The notes beneath the pieces are model-generated. The model was given only the letters and a program-made list of their open reading frames with translations, was not told the origin of the DNA and made no database searches. From the NCBI RefSeq assembly GCF_005502275.1, contig NZ_SWLZ01000023.1, positions 1-64,000 on the forward strand: 64,000 nucleotides of DNA. The letters are read 5' to 3'. The translations under genes were made by a program, and so were the position numbers. Positions 54,228 through 63,499 of the stretch are shown one piece after another. The stretch is from Robertmurraya siralis. GTDB lineage: Bacteria; Bacillota; Bacilli; Bacillales; Cytobacillaceae. The stretch's first letter is position 1, and each line of letters opens with the position of its first letter.

Positions 54228-55154
54228 TTACACCCTTATATCCGTTACTTTCTTTACTAAGAAGAAAGATAATAACGTCCCTATCACAAATAAGCCGAGA
54301 AGAATAATGCCAATTCCTGAAAACAGCGGATCTAAAAATCCGTCTACTAAATTATTCATAATGAGCAATAAAAATATTGGTAGCACAGGTACGATATAAG
54401 CGATATATCGCTGCTCAGCAGTCATCGTTTTGATCTCTTGCAAAAGCAGTTTTCTTTCTTCCAATGTTTGCCCCATTTCATCTAGAACCGCATGCATATT
54501 TCCACCCGCATGCTTTTGAATCAAGAGCGAGGCAATAAATAATTTAAACTCTCTGGATGGAATTCTCCTTTCCAAATTTTTTAACGCCCGATTAAAATCA
54601 ACACCGAGTTGAAGTTCTCCGTATAATCTTCGGAATTCGTCTTTTGCTGGTTCATTTAATTCTTGGGCGCAAATCCCGATGCCTTGTGTTAACGTCATTC
54701 CGGATCGAGTAGAATTGGCAAGAATTCGACAAATTTCCGGCAATTGATCATTCATTCTCTCTTGGAATTTATTTTTTCGAATCAAAAATAAGCCCCGTCT
54801 TACCATTTCCATTAGAACGATTGAAATAATAAGATTAATAGGAAATTTGATGGAGAAGAAACTGTTGAGCAATAAGGCTGTTACGCTGACACCTAAAAGT
54901 AAAATTCCATAAAATTCTGACGGCATCAATTGGATATTAGCCCGTTTTAACTGAAGATTTGTTTTCTTCCCATACTTGGTTTCATCGAATTTATCACCCA
55001 GAATCAAAATAAAACTTTTTCTCGTATTCCTACTGCCAAACCACTTGCTTACTCTGTTTCCCCATTCTTTTTTAGAAGCACGATAACCTAAGAGATTGTA
55101 GGCGCTCCATAACGCAAATAAAACAGCTAAACTATAAAGAATAGATATAATCAC
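54228..55154 (-). CDS. tadB: Tad platform protein TadB
   Basis: Membrane subunit of 308 residues of the T2SSF family: helices at both ends and in the middle, with the cytoplasmic motif QLPEICRILANSTRSGMTLTQGIGICAQELNEPAKDEF and GGNMHAVLDEMGQTLEER. It overlaps the TadA gene by 23 bases. With TadC it forms the platform of the pilus machine. Confidence 0.9.
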   Translation of the reverse strand: MIISILYSLAVLFALWSAYNLLGYRASKKEWGNRVSKWFGSRNTRKSFILILGDKFDETKYGKKTNLQLKRANIQLMPSEFYGILLLGVSVTALLLNSFFSIKFPINLIISIVLMEMVRRGLFLIRKNKFQERMNDQLPEICRILANSTRSGMTLTQGIGICAQELNEPAKDEFRRLYGELQLGVDFNRALKNLERRIPSREFKLFIASLLIQKHAGGNMHAVLDEMGQTLEERKLLLQEIKTMTAEQRYIAYIVPVLPIFLLLIMNNLVDGFLDPLFSGIGIILLGLFVIGTLLSFFLVKKVTDIRV

Positions 55155-56508
55155 TATTCTTCACCTCTTCCTCTGCTTGGAAAATGGATTCATCAATGGC
55201 CGCTCCAAACACTTGTAATCGCTCTAAACAGTGAGGAACGATTCCTGTTGGCGTAAAGTAACCTAGCACTTTTCCATCTGAATCTATTCCCGTACGTTTA
55301 AAGCGGAATATTTCTTGGATTTCCGCCTCTCCATTCGGTCTCTTGACAACTTCTGAAATCGATATAAGCTTTCTCTGTCCATCAGGCAAACGTGTTCCTT
55401 GTATAATTAAATCTAGCGCCCCTACAATGTATTCACGAATAACCTTTGAAGGCAAATCCATCCCTGCCATCACAACCATCCCTTCTACACGTTTCAATGC
55501 ATCGAGTGGAGAATTGGCATGGACCGTCGTAAGAGAGCCTTCATGTCCAGTATTCATCGCCTGCAGCATGTCAAATGCCTCTGCACCGCGCACCTCTCCA
55601 ACAATAATTCGATCGGGCCGCATTCTGAGGGCGTTTCGAACCAATTGTCTGATTGTGATTTCACCAGTTCCCTCTACATTCGGCGGTCTTGCTTCCATGC
55701 CAACCACATTTGGTCGACCAAGCTTTAGCTCTGCTGAGTCCTCGATTGTAATAACCCGTTCTCCGCTTGGAATTGCCCTTGCTAACGCATTTAATAACGT
55801 CGTTTTCCCACTTCCTGTTCCCCCAGAAATAAGGACGCTCATTTTGGCAAAAACGGCTGCTTGAATAAATTGTGCCATCGCTTCATTTAATGAACCAAAG
55901 TCAAGAAGATCACTCATTTGATAAGGGTCTGCTCTAAATTTCCGTATTGAAATCAGCGTTCCATTCAAACTGACAGGTGGAATAACCGCATTGACACGGC
56001 TCCCATCAGGAAGTCTTGCATCCACCATCGGCGAACTTTCATCGACGCGCCTCCCCAACGGGGCTACGACCCGATCAATAATATGTCTAACATGAGCTTC
56101 ATCGCGAAATTGAATTCCCGTTAACTGCAGCTGCCCTTTTTTCTCAATGTATACTTGGCTATGACCATTAATGAGAATCTCGGTAATTTCATCATCCTGA
56201 AGCAACGGTTCTAATGGGCCTAATCCAACAGATTCATCAATTAGTCGGGTTAGGAGAATCTCCTTATCACGCCTGGAAATAATCACTTTTTCCTCTGACA
56301 TAAATTGGCTGATCATTCGTTCGATCGCAAGTCTCATTTCTCCTTGCGTCAAACTTGTCAGCTGTTCAAGATTCGTTTCACGGAGCAATCTTGTTTTATA
56401 ATGTTCAAGCAGTTCATCAACATAATGACTATCGTAAGAAGAATAATGAACTGGACCTTCTTTACTTGCATTCTCTATTTTTTTCTCTGAACGGTTAAAT
56501 AATGACAT
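55132..56508 (-). CDS. tadA: Tad pilus ATPase TadA/CpaF
   Basis: Secretion ATPase of about 458 residues, CpaF type. Walker A is SGGTGSGKTTLLNAL, the Asp box and Walker B lie in RMRPDRIIVGEVRGAEAFDMLQAMNTGHEGSLTTVHANS, and the N-terminal part has ITEILINGHSQVYIEKKG. ATG 56508 follows AGGAGGAGG; an upstream frame is unsupported. It powers pilus assembly at the membrane with TadB and TadC. Confidence 0.94.
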   Translation of the reverse strand: MSLFNRSEKKIENASKEGPVHYSSYDSHYVDELLEHYKTRLLRETNLEQLTSLTQGEMRLAIERMISQFMSEEKVIISRRDKEILLTRLIDESVGLGPLEPLLQDDEITEILINGHSQVYIEKKGQLQLTGIQFRDEAHVRHIIDRVVAPLGRRVDESSPMVDARLPDGSRVNAVIPPVSLNGTLISIRKFRADPYQMSDLLDFGSLNEAMAQFIQAAVFAKMSVLISGGTGSGKTTLLNALARAIPSGERVITIEDSAELKLGRPNVVGMEARPPNVEGTGEITIRQLVRNALRMRPDRIIVGEVRGAEAFDMLQAMNTGHEGSLTTVHANSPLDALKRVEGMVVMAGMDLPSKVIREYIVGALDLIIQGTRLPDGQRKLISISEVVKRPNGEAEIQEIFRFKRTGIDSDGKVLGYFTPTGIVPHCLERLQVFGAAIDESIFQAEEEVKNSDYIYSL

Positions 56509-56572
56509 AAGAGGGCCTCCTCCTTTCTCGCTCTTATCGCAACCTACATGCAATCATCTCGGAAAAACCTGT

Positions 56573-57739
56573 TTATTTAAGAATCGTCAGTGTCCACTTG
56601 CGAATATCCTTTGCGAGCGGGATTAGCTTTTTCTCTTTTGGCACCTTTCTTAACGGTTCTCCTTTGTTGATAAAGGACTGGACCCCTTTAATATCCCTTC
56701 TTATTTCCGCAATAACTGGAATTCCTATGAAATTTTTTAAATCACTGGGAGTAAGCTCGTTTTCTCTCCCCTTCTCATTGACGACAATTTGCAGCCGTCC
56801 ATCCGTATCCATTCCTAATCGATTGAATAGATCCTCCACATGCTTAAACACTTTAAAGGAAGGTGTATCGAGGTTCATAACATAGAAAATTTTATCTGCC
56901 TCTTCTAACGCTACATATGTATTTGTGTTCATATTCGAAGGGAGATCGACGATAACGAAGTCATAGCTTCTTCTGCATGCTCTCAACAACTTTGTAAAAA
57001 AATCATCGTTTAACCCTTCAGCCACTTCAGCATCTCTTGGACTTAGTAATATTTCCATTTTCGAATGGGGCTCTTTTTCACTGACATTGCGAATATGGTT
57101 TTCATTTAGCTCATTGATTACTGGTTTTAAATCGGCAAGAGACCGATTGCTTTCAAGCCCGAGATACATTTCAGCCCCGCCAAATTGTAGGTTCATATCA
57201 ATATATAAAACTTGTGATGTTGATTCTAATTTAAGCGTTTGGGCAAAGGTGCTGGAAATCAGCGTTGAACCACTGCCACCTTTTCCACTGTAAAAGGAAA
57301 AAATCTGGCCTCTTCCCCTCCGAAGACCTCCTTGATGCGGTACTAAGTTCCCTTCAATCGTGGCACTTTGCTCTTTTGCAATCAGAAGAATCCTTTCGAT
57401 CCTGTCACTAAATTGGCCCATCTCATCGGGGAGAATAAAGAAATCTGTTGCTCCCGCTCTCGACGCATCTCGAAGCAAAAGAAAATCCTGCTCTTTTGCA
57501 ATAAAAACGATAATGATATTTGGATACTCACCATGTATATATTGAACTAGTTCAATCCCTGACTCATCGTCTGGATTAACTAATAAAACGACATCCGGAG
57601 ATAAACGATCGATTTCCTTCCTCACCTCAGAAGGAGCAGCCTGAGTTAAATTAGGATACATTTGTAATGCTTGTTGAATAATCTGCTCACTTATTTGTTT
57701 ATCATCGCTAACAAGCAGAATACTGCTTTCCGTACCCAT
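56573..57739 (-). CDS. cpaE: Tad localisation ATPase TadZ/CpaE
   Basis: About 388 residues. An N-terminal receiver-like domain (LLVSDDKQISEQIIQQAL, PDVVLLVNPDDESG) is followed by a MinD/ParA-like ATPase with the deviant Walker A SFYSGKGGSGSTLIS. It places the pilus machine in the cell in other bacteria. The start is ATG 57739: GGAGGT lies between it and the first ATG of the longer frame. It lies 64 bases before the TadA gene. Confidence 0.9.
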   Translation of the reverse strand: MGTESSILLVSDDKQISEQIIQQALQMYPNLTQAAPSEVRKEIDRLSPDVVLLVNPDDESGIELVQYIHGEYPNIIIVFIAKEQDFLLLRDASRAGATDFFILPDEMGQFSDRIERILLIAKEQSATIEGNLVPHQGGLRRGRGQIFSFYSGKGGSGSTLISSTFAQTLKLESTSQVLYIDMNLQFGGAEMYLGLESNRSLADLKPVINELNENHIRNVSEKEPHSKMEILLSPRDAEVAEGLNDDFFTKLLRACRRSYDFVIVDLPSNMNTNTYVALEEADKIFYVMNLDTPSFKVFKHVEDLFNRLGMDTDGRLQIVVNEKGRENELTPSDLKNFIGIPVIAEIRRDIKGVQSFINKGEPLRKVPKEKKLIPLAKDIRKWTLTILK

Positions 57740-57792
57740 ATCCAGTACCTCCAACATTTAATCTATTTTCTTTTCTAGTGGCATTTGCTCTA

Positions 57793-57954
57793 TCATCTTG
57801 TTGATCTCACTTTTACCCTTTCGTTATGCATCGCTACAAAGCAATAAAACCCTAGGATAAGGAGCGCCCACTCCTCATTTGATAGAATCATCAGGAGCAT
57901 CAAATTCTCAACACGATTTTTTAACAAAGCCCAGTAAGTAAAAAAAACGAACAT
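57793..57954 (-). CDS. Possible small membrane protein in the Tad operon
   Basis: A 53-codon frame from ATG 57954 reads MFVFFTYWALLKNRVENLMLL, then NEEWALLILGFYCFVAMHNERVKVRSTR, with two hydrophobic segments. It fills the gap between the CpaB and CpaE genes. No ribosome site precedes the ATG, so it may be chance; the CpaB-CpaE gap holds no other gene. Confidence 0.3.
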   Translation of the reverse strand: MFVFFTYWALLKNRVENLMLLMILSNEEWALLILGFYCFVAMHNERVKVRSTR

Positions 57955-58062
57955 TTGTATTTTATTTTCATAAGCAAAGGATCATGACAAAATATTTTTA
58001 AGGTTTAATCATGACGATTTCATACTTTAACTAAGACATGCTAAAATCCACTCAATTAATCT

Positions 58063-58866
58063 TTACTCTTCTGTTTTTCCATTTTCACTCTTCTGCGGGG
58101 CTTCTTTTCCTGCTTTTTTATCTACCTTGTTTTCCGCAGCAGGCTTCTTCCCTGCATTCGTCTGTTCACTTGTTTCTCCCTGCTCCTGTGCAGGCTGTTC
58201 ATTCGTTTCTGCCTGCTTTTCGGCAGTCTCTCCACTTACTTCTTCAACTTTATCTTCCTGTCCCACATTCGCCTTTAAAACTCTTATACTATCTGCGTAA
58301 TTTTGCATATGTATTAATTTAGGAGCGTCTTCCTTCGAAACCTCTAAAGCTACCCCTCTAAACTCAGATTTTGTTTTATCCACTCGAAATACATGTACAT
58401 CGGTCATATAAATTTCTGTTTTTGGCTGACCATCGAATTGTTGAGAAACAATAATATCAACCCGATCAAGATCTTCTAGTTCCTGATCAAAAGAGACTCT
58501 TTCATTTGCAAAAAGTGCGACCAACCGATGATTTGGATCCCCAACCTCCGAAAACGGCTTTAATAGATTGGTTGTAATCATATCTCCTTCAAATAGCGGC
58601 ACTATCGCTACTTTATTCGTTATCTCCCTCGGGTCTGTAACATGGGTATCTGTAACAAACTTATTAGGAAGGTCAATCGTTTCCACCATCTCAGGCGTAA
58701 TAATTGTTCTTGAATTGATATCACTTTTAGCAACAAACACCTTTGTGGTTCCACCTAAGTTGGCATTCAATTCATTTACTTTTTGTAAAAACATAAATCC
58801 AGCTATCGCTGCAAGTATTAATGAAATCGAAATGAATATGATAGCTCTTCTTTTTGACTCTAACAT
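58063..58866 (-). CDS. cpaB: Tad pilus protein CpaB/RcpC
   Basis: 267 residues: one N-terminal helix (AIIFISISLILAAIAGFMFL), a SAF domain (TTKVFVAKSDINSRTIITPEMVETIDLP), the CpaB core with VDIIVSQQFDG, and a charged tail of about 65 residues rich in Glu, Lys and Gln from residue 205. The tail is longer than in most relatives and may span the wall. ATG 58866 follows AGGAGAG. It is the first gene of the pilus operon. Confidence 0.9.
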   Translation of the reverse strand: MLESKRRAIIFISISLILAAIAGFMFLQKVNELNANLGGTTKVFVAKSDINSRTIITPEMVETIDLPNKFVTDTHVTDPREITNKVAIVPLFEGDMITTNLLKPFSEVGDPNHRLVALFANERVSFDQELEDLDRVDIIVSQQFDGQPKTEIYMTDVHVFRVDKTKSEFRGVALEVSKEDAPKLIHMQNYADSIRVLKANVGQEDKVEEVSGETAEKQAETNEQPAQEQGETSEQTNAGKKPAAENKVDKKAGKEAPQKSENGKTEE

Positions 58867-59822
58867 CCAATACCTCTCTCCTAAGTTTTTGAATAAACTG
58901 ATGTATAGTGATACTTTTCACTTGAATTTTTTCCGAAATATTTCCTTATTGCCTATATATTTACTACCATCCGTTCACATTTCCGTCAAACTTTCTTCAG
59001 CATCCTAAAGAAGTCTACAGATAAAATAGTCCTACGGAAATTTCGAATTCAAAATTTCTAAAAGGCATAAAGGAGGATCGATTTTTAGGAAAAAAGTATA
59101 GGTTGTTTTTAATTACAACTAGACATTTGGTAATTCTTTTTATGTTTTATTACAAATGTTAAAATTTTTAGTTCTTTTATACGATTTTTCTAAATTATTC
59201 CGTAATACTATATATATTTTCCATATCCTTGAAAACTATGGATATATATGGATGGGATTAGGTGTTATTTTGCTATATTTTTTAAAATTTTTGGAAAGTT
59301 GCTGAGAAGAAATTAATAGGGTATGGAAGTAGATTCACATAAGTGCTTGGAGGGAGGTGGGATGGGTCTCTATAAATCTCGTCATTATGGTCAAAAGTCC
59401 CGCACAAACTCTCACAACCATGAGGTATATTTAATGATTTCCACTGCTTTTTCCGAGAAGCAATCGGTGCTTTTCGCATCTGTGACCATTCATCTGACTG
59501 CTACTTGCGCAACGGTTACAATCAGTCCGTTCCGAGCATTATCCAAAAAAGAGCGCCAAGTCCTATTGGCAATCACCTTAAGTTGATGACGCTGAAAGTA
59601 AATAAATAATTTAAACCAAGGCTTTTTGATGAAACGATAGAAGAAAATGAGCCAAAAATTCATCAAAGCCTAAAAGAAAAAGACCATAAACAAATTCGAT
59701 GAAATCGAGTATGTCTATGGTCTAAACAAATTTTGTTCATTGTTATAATAGTGCTGTAACATTTAAAAACTTTTACATTAGTCAATTTCATAATTGCTCA
59801 AGTTTTACATTGTAAAATCGAT
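58867..59822. other. Intergenic stretch with degraded coding-like DNA and a nested hairpin
   Basis: About 950 bases between the Tad operon and the bicarbonate genes. Between about 59282 and 59700 both strands have protein-like scraps (for example KPRLFDETIEENEPKIHQSLKEKDHK on the plus strand) that suggest an old insertion sequence, but none can be named. AGACCATA (59681-59688) pairs with TATGGTCT (59716-59723), with TCGAT/ATCGA nested inside. The Tad promoter must lie at the left side. Confidence 0.4.
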
Positions 59823-60197
59823 TCACATAAATAAACTTTTCTCAAGATCATTGTATAATTTAAATACCATTACTCTTTCACCGGTACGAGAGCTTATATC
59901 TGTATGAAAGCTTTTCACTTTTTCCCCAGTTATCGTTAAGATTATGTTCTTAAGATCTTCAGCACCAGATTCAACTAGTTCTGAACGAGTCTTCTTGATT
60001 GTTAATAATCCTTCTTTTGTTTCGCAAACGGTATATTCTGCTGGTGTTAACACACCCTGCAAATTGACAATAATCATATCGCGTAATATATCTGTTTTCA
60101 CAGATAGAGAGCCGCGTCCAAGAAAGTCCTTCTCCCATTGAGTAATAGCCTTGCTTATCTCGGATTCATAAGAACCTTTCGTCTTCTTCATATTCAA
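59823..60197 (-). CDS. ybcI: DUF2294 protein, YbcI-like
   Basis: 124 residues with the DUF2294 domain (ESEISKAITQWEKDFLGRGSLSVKTDILRDMIIVNLQGVLTPAEYTVCET and a C-terminal GERVMVFKLYNDLE). B. subtilis ybcI belongs to this family and lies near the ybcC and ybcF genes, the same context as here. Function is unproven; a role with the bicarbonate system is inferred. It is separated from the previous gene by about 130 bases. The start may be TTG 60197 or ATG 60191. Confidence 0.82.
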   Translation of the reverse strand: MNMKKTKGSYESEISKAITQWEKDFLGRGSLSVKTDILRDMIIVNLQGVLTPAEYTVCETKEGLLTIKKTRSELVESGAEDLKNIILTITGEKVKSFHTDISSRTGERVMVFKLYNDLEKSLFM

Positions 60198-60324
60198 AAC
60201 ATCTCCTATAAAGTGAAAAAATAATTTCAGTTAAACACTCTTCGCAACGGTATATGAACTTGTCACAGTCAGTAGCTTCTGCATGAACCATCCCATTTTA
60301 GCATTTCCACTTTTCACTGCAAAT

Positions 60325-60825
60325 TCACACTGTTACCTGAGGCGAGACTTCCACAATTGAGGGTTTCCCATCCTCATGATCAATAATTAAACCCCGAACT
60401 TTAACATTTTGCGGCACTAACGGATGATGATAAATGATATTCACACATTTTTCAATCCGATCGTGACTATTTTCGTTTAACCATTCATGGACCGTTCCCC
60501 TTAAAAATTCCGGTCTGCTATGTTGGAAAAGGTAATCCAAAGTTCGTATTTTCTCTTTCATTGAATCAAGCTCGATAAGGACATTGGCGGACAAAGCTTC
60601 ACTATTTTTCGTTCCTACGACATAAATCTCCTCAACCTTTTCCTGATATATCGCGATGATAATCGACCTCATTATATCTCCATAAGGATTTGAGATGACC
60701 GGACCATAGCATTGAATCGTCAGCATGTTTTCCGGCAAAATATTCGTTATTTCCTGTAAAAGAGAGTGCCAGTCACATTCAATATCCGTCAGAAATAACG
60801 CTTTTTGAGCTTGTTCTAAATTCAC
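60325..60825 (-). CDS. ybcF: YbcF-like carbonic-anhydrase-related protein
   Basis: About 166 residues. It resembles B. subtilis YbcF, annotated as a putative carbonic anhydrase, in size and in its place behind ybcC. I see no full beta-carbonic-anhydrase zinc set (Cys, His, Cys), so enzyme activity is doubtful. GTG 60825 starts one base past the DabA stop and has AGGAGCG before it. Probably translated together with DabA. Confidence 0.78.
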   Translation of the reverse strand: MNLEQAQKALFLTDIECDWHSLLQEITNILPENMLTIQCYGPVISNPYGDIMRSIIIAIYQEKVEEIYVVGTKNSEALSANVLIELDSMKEKIRTLDYLFQHSRPEFLRGTVHEWLNENSHDRIEKCVNIIYHHPLVPQNVKVRGLIIDHEDGKPSIVEVSPQVTV

Positions 60826-60826
60826 A

Positions 60827-63499
60827 TCATTCGCTCCTTTCCTTATATGGCTCATTTAACAGTTCGTTAATTGTGTATGGCTGCCAGTTTCGCCAATGCC
60901 CCTCTCGCTCAACACTGGCAAGCCGAACCCATCCGTTCCTTACTTTTTGTCGAAATGTTGAATCGGTTTTTAATAACCGTTCAATATGTTCACTCGGTGC
61001 TTGTATGACAATCAATAGCCGAAGCGGAGAGTGATAAGCCTCAAAATCTGTCGCCATAACTGATTGCCAAGGGAGGCCAGTCAACAAATCACTCGCGTTT
61101 CCCTGCATGACACCAAGGCCTGCTGTCACCGTTTGGGTGGCTTTGCTTCCACTGCCATAATAATGAGGTGCGACCGTCGAAGCGTAGTATTGCAGATTAA
61201 TCCATTGAGCCACTGTTCCAGGCCCCGCAATAATGCTAGCTAGTAGAGCACCGTCTGCATCCTCTTGCCAATCATAATTATGGAGGAATGCTCTCCCTTC
61301 CAAGTCACAACCTTCAGTCAGTTCACGCTTTCCAATGATAAAAGCGGCATTGCGCGCTAAGCCCCACTCAGGCCGGATTTCACTCCAATCTTCGGCAAAT
61401 CGTTTCGCCTCAGCGCTCGGTTTTTTAAGCTGCGATTGGAGTTGGGGCAATTGGGCAAGTCGCGCTGCATTTGCCTTATGACTGACGTCAGGCATAATAG
61501 CCTCAATGCGCGCAAACGCTTCTTGTGCAGCTTCGGTAAGCTTGGGAACATAAATCCACTCTAAATCATCGACCGTCGTCCTATGCTCAGCGGCAACGAA
61601 AACAGTGTCATCAGGTATTTCTATTCCTTCATAAGTAAGATTTTCTCTTACTTCAGGAAGATTGCATAAAGCAGCAAAGACCCTTGCATTAAAACCACCT
61701 GCAGCACCACCACAAGCGCCACAATCGAGGGCAGCCGCATAAGGATTATTGGTACTTTGACTACTATGTCCACATATGACAACTAATGGTGCGAAATTTT
61801 TTGTTAAACCCATCATTTTTAAAGTTTGGCGTGCATAGTTCACTTTTTCCTGATCCGCAAATCCAACAGGCAACCCAACTTCCCTCTTATCATCATGATG
61901 AAGCGAAAGCTCTGTATTCGGCTTACGGAGCCATCCCTCACGCAGATTACGTAAGAAGCGTCCTGCCCTCCTAGGGACAAAGCTCCGCGCTGCCATTTGC
62001 AGGCTAAGCCAAGGTCCACTCAGTTCGGGTAAGAGCAGACTCGCCAGGACATTTTGCTTCATCGTTTTAAAAGTATAGCTTAAAGAATGAACTGCCTGCT
62101 TTCGGTGTTGATATAATTGGAGCTCATGCTCTTCTGCCAGCTCCCTTATTTTATGCTGAGGCTTCAGCATAATCGGCAAGGAAGGATGACTGTGAGTATG
62201 CCCAAGCCCACTGGTTGCAATCGGTAAGCCGAAAAAACCAGCAATTCCAATCGTTTCAAACGGACCCTCTTTTTCGAGCTGGCGACGAAAAGGTTCCGAA
62301 CGGGCATCAATGCAAAACGCCAATTGAGCCAAAGGTGTTTTTTTATGGCCGGTCTTATATTGACTAGAGATCATCTTCTGCCTTAATCGCTCTTCATGTG
62401 TTTGCTCCCACGCTTCTAACCAAATTTTCCTGCGAAGTTGATCATCAAAAATGGATGCAAACGATAAATATGCTTGTTGTTGTGCATCAGACATCTGTAA
62501 CCATTCCTCCATTGGAAGCTCTCCCCAATGAAGCCATGATGCTAACAGTGAAGCAATGGAAGCCTTATATGCAACTCGTTCATTAGTCAAAGGCATGTAA
62601 GGATGGATAAGCGCCCATTCCATCGAAATTCGCACTGCCAAATACTCTGTTAACAACTCCTGTTCTGCACTTGATTGTTGTGAGCGCCAAAGCATCATTC
62701 CTGCCCATCCAGGAAGGGAAAGTAAATGTCCCTCAAGATAAGGTTGGATCTCTGACTCTGAGATTTCTAATGCAAGCAGCGCTGCCTTTAGCGCAGTTTG
62801 TGGCTTTTCTGGCCACCCCTTGAGACTTTGACGCTGGTTTTTACTAAGTGCCGGATCGTATTGAATCAGGCGTTGCCATGCACGATAGAACCCCTTCTCA
62901 CGATTCGGCATTGTCCAGCCAGCTTGAGAATCATCCAAATACAATTTGCACCACTTGATGATATGGTGATCGAGAATGTTAATTAACCTTTCATGACTTT
63001 GATTCTCTATAGATGAGCTCAATGGTTGCATGGTAAATTTTCCACCAGAACCACTATTTAATTCATGCAGATGAGCGACCAACTGCTCAAGCTTAGATGA
63101 TGATAAAAGTTCAGTTGGCAGTGGCTCCAATTTAAGCGCAGCCTGACAAAATCGCTCTGCCTCATCCCGTGGAATAGGAAAGGAATTTGAATCAAGCCAC
63201 TGCTGTAAAGCCCTTTGCACAAATTTCTCATCAATTTCCCCTTTGCGTTTTGCCGCAAGAATCATTAATGCACTAGGATATATATCAACGTCACGGGTTT
63301 CTTTTAGCCAACTCGCCACCCCGGCAAAGGATTGTTTTTCCAAACCTAGCCACGGACTGCGTGCTGCAAAGGTTGAAATCGGCCAGAGTGGAGCGATTAC
63401 CTGACTTGCCGCAGCAATTATCGCACTCATTTCTTGAAAATCGCTTTGTGAATCCTTTGTTTTCGAGGATTCCTTCATTAATACAGATGTCCCACTCAT
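60827..63499 (-). CDS. dabA: Inorganic carbon transporter subunit DabA
   Basis: Large cytoplasmic DUF2309 protein of 890 residues (YbcC family). DabA is a carbonic-anhydrase-like subunit that with DabB accumulates bicarbonate. The zinc site is conserved: C396 and D398 in AFCIDARSEPF, H578 in CGHSSQSTNN and C593 in LDCGACGG; the spacing equals that of the characterised Halothiobacillus DabA. ATG 63499 follows AAGGAGG and overlaps the stop of the DabB-like gene. Upstream partner and downstream ybcF form one operon. Confidence 0.95.
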   Translation of the reverse strand: MSGTSVLMKESSKTKDSQSDFQEMSAIIAAASQVIAPLWPISTFAARSPWLGLEKQSFAGVASWLKETRDVDIYPSALMILAAKRKGEIDEKFVQRALQQWLDSNSFPIPRDEAERFCQAALKLEPLPTELLSSSKLEQLVAHLHELNSGSGGKFTMQPLSSSIENQSHERLINILDHHIIKWCKLYLDDSQAGWTMPNREKGFYRAWQRLIQYDPALSKNQRQSLKGWPEKPQTALKAALLALEISESEIQPYLEGHLLSLPGWAGMMLWRSQQSSAEQELLTEYLAVRISMEWALIHPYMPLTNERVAYKASIASLLASWLHWGELPMEEWLQMSDAQQQAYLSFASIFDDQLRRKIWLEAWEQTHEERLRQKMISSQYKTGHKKTPLAQLAFCIDARSEPFRRQLEKEGPFETIGIAGFFGLPIATSGLGHTHSHPSLPIMLKPQHKIRELAEEHELQLYQHRKQAVHSLSYTFKTMKQNVLASLLLPELSGPWLSLQMAARSFVPRRAGRFLRNLREGWLRKPNTELSLHHDDKREVGLPVGFADQEKVNYARQTLKMMGLTKNFAPLVVICGHSSQSTNNPYAAALDCGACGGAAGGFNARVFAALCNLPEVRENLTYEGIEIPDDTVFVAAEHRTTVDDLEWIYVPKLTEAAQEAFARIEAIMPDVSHKANAARLAQLPQLQSQLKKPSAEAKRFAEDWSEIRPEWGLARNAAFIIGKRELTEGCDLEGRAFLHNYDWQEDADGALLASIIAGPGTVAQWINLQYYASTVAPHYYGSGSKATQTVTAGLGVMQGNASDLLTGLPWQSVMATDFEAYHSPLRLLIVIQAPSEHIERLLKTDSTFRQKVRNGWVRLASVEREGHWRNWQPYTINELLNEPYKERSE

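Noticed and set aside
57793-57954. TadV prepilin peptidase between cpaB and cpaE
   Set aside because: The frame has only 53 codons and lacks the aspartates of this protease family.
59323-59586. 87-codon plus-strand ORF
   Set aside because: It shares its DNA with equally protein-like scraps on the other strand; probably old IS debris.
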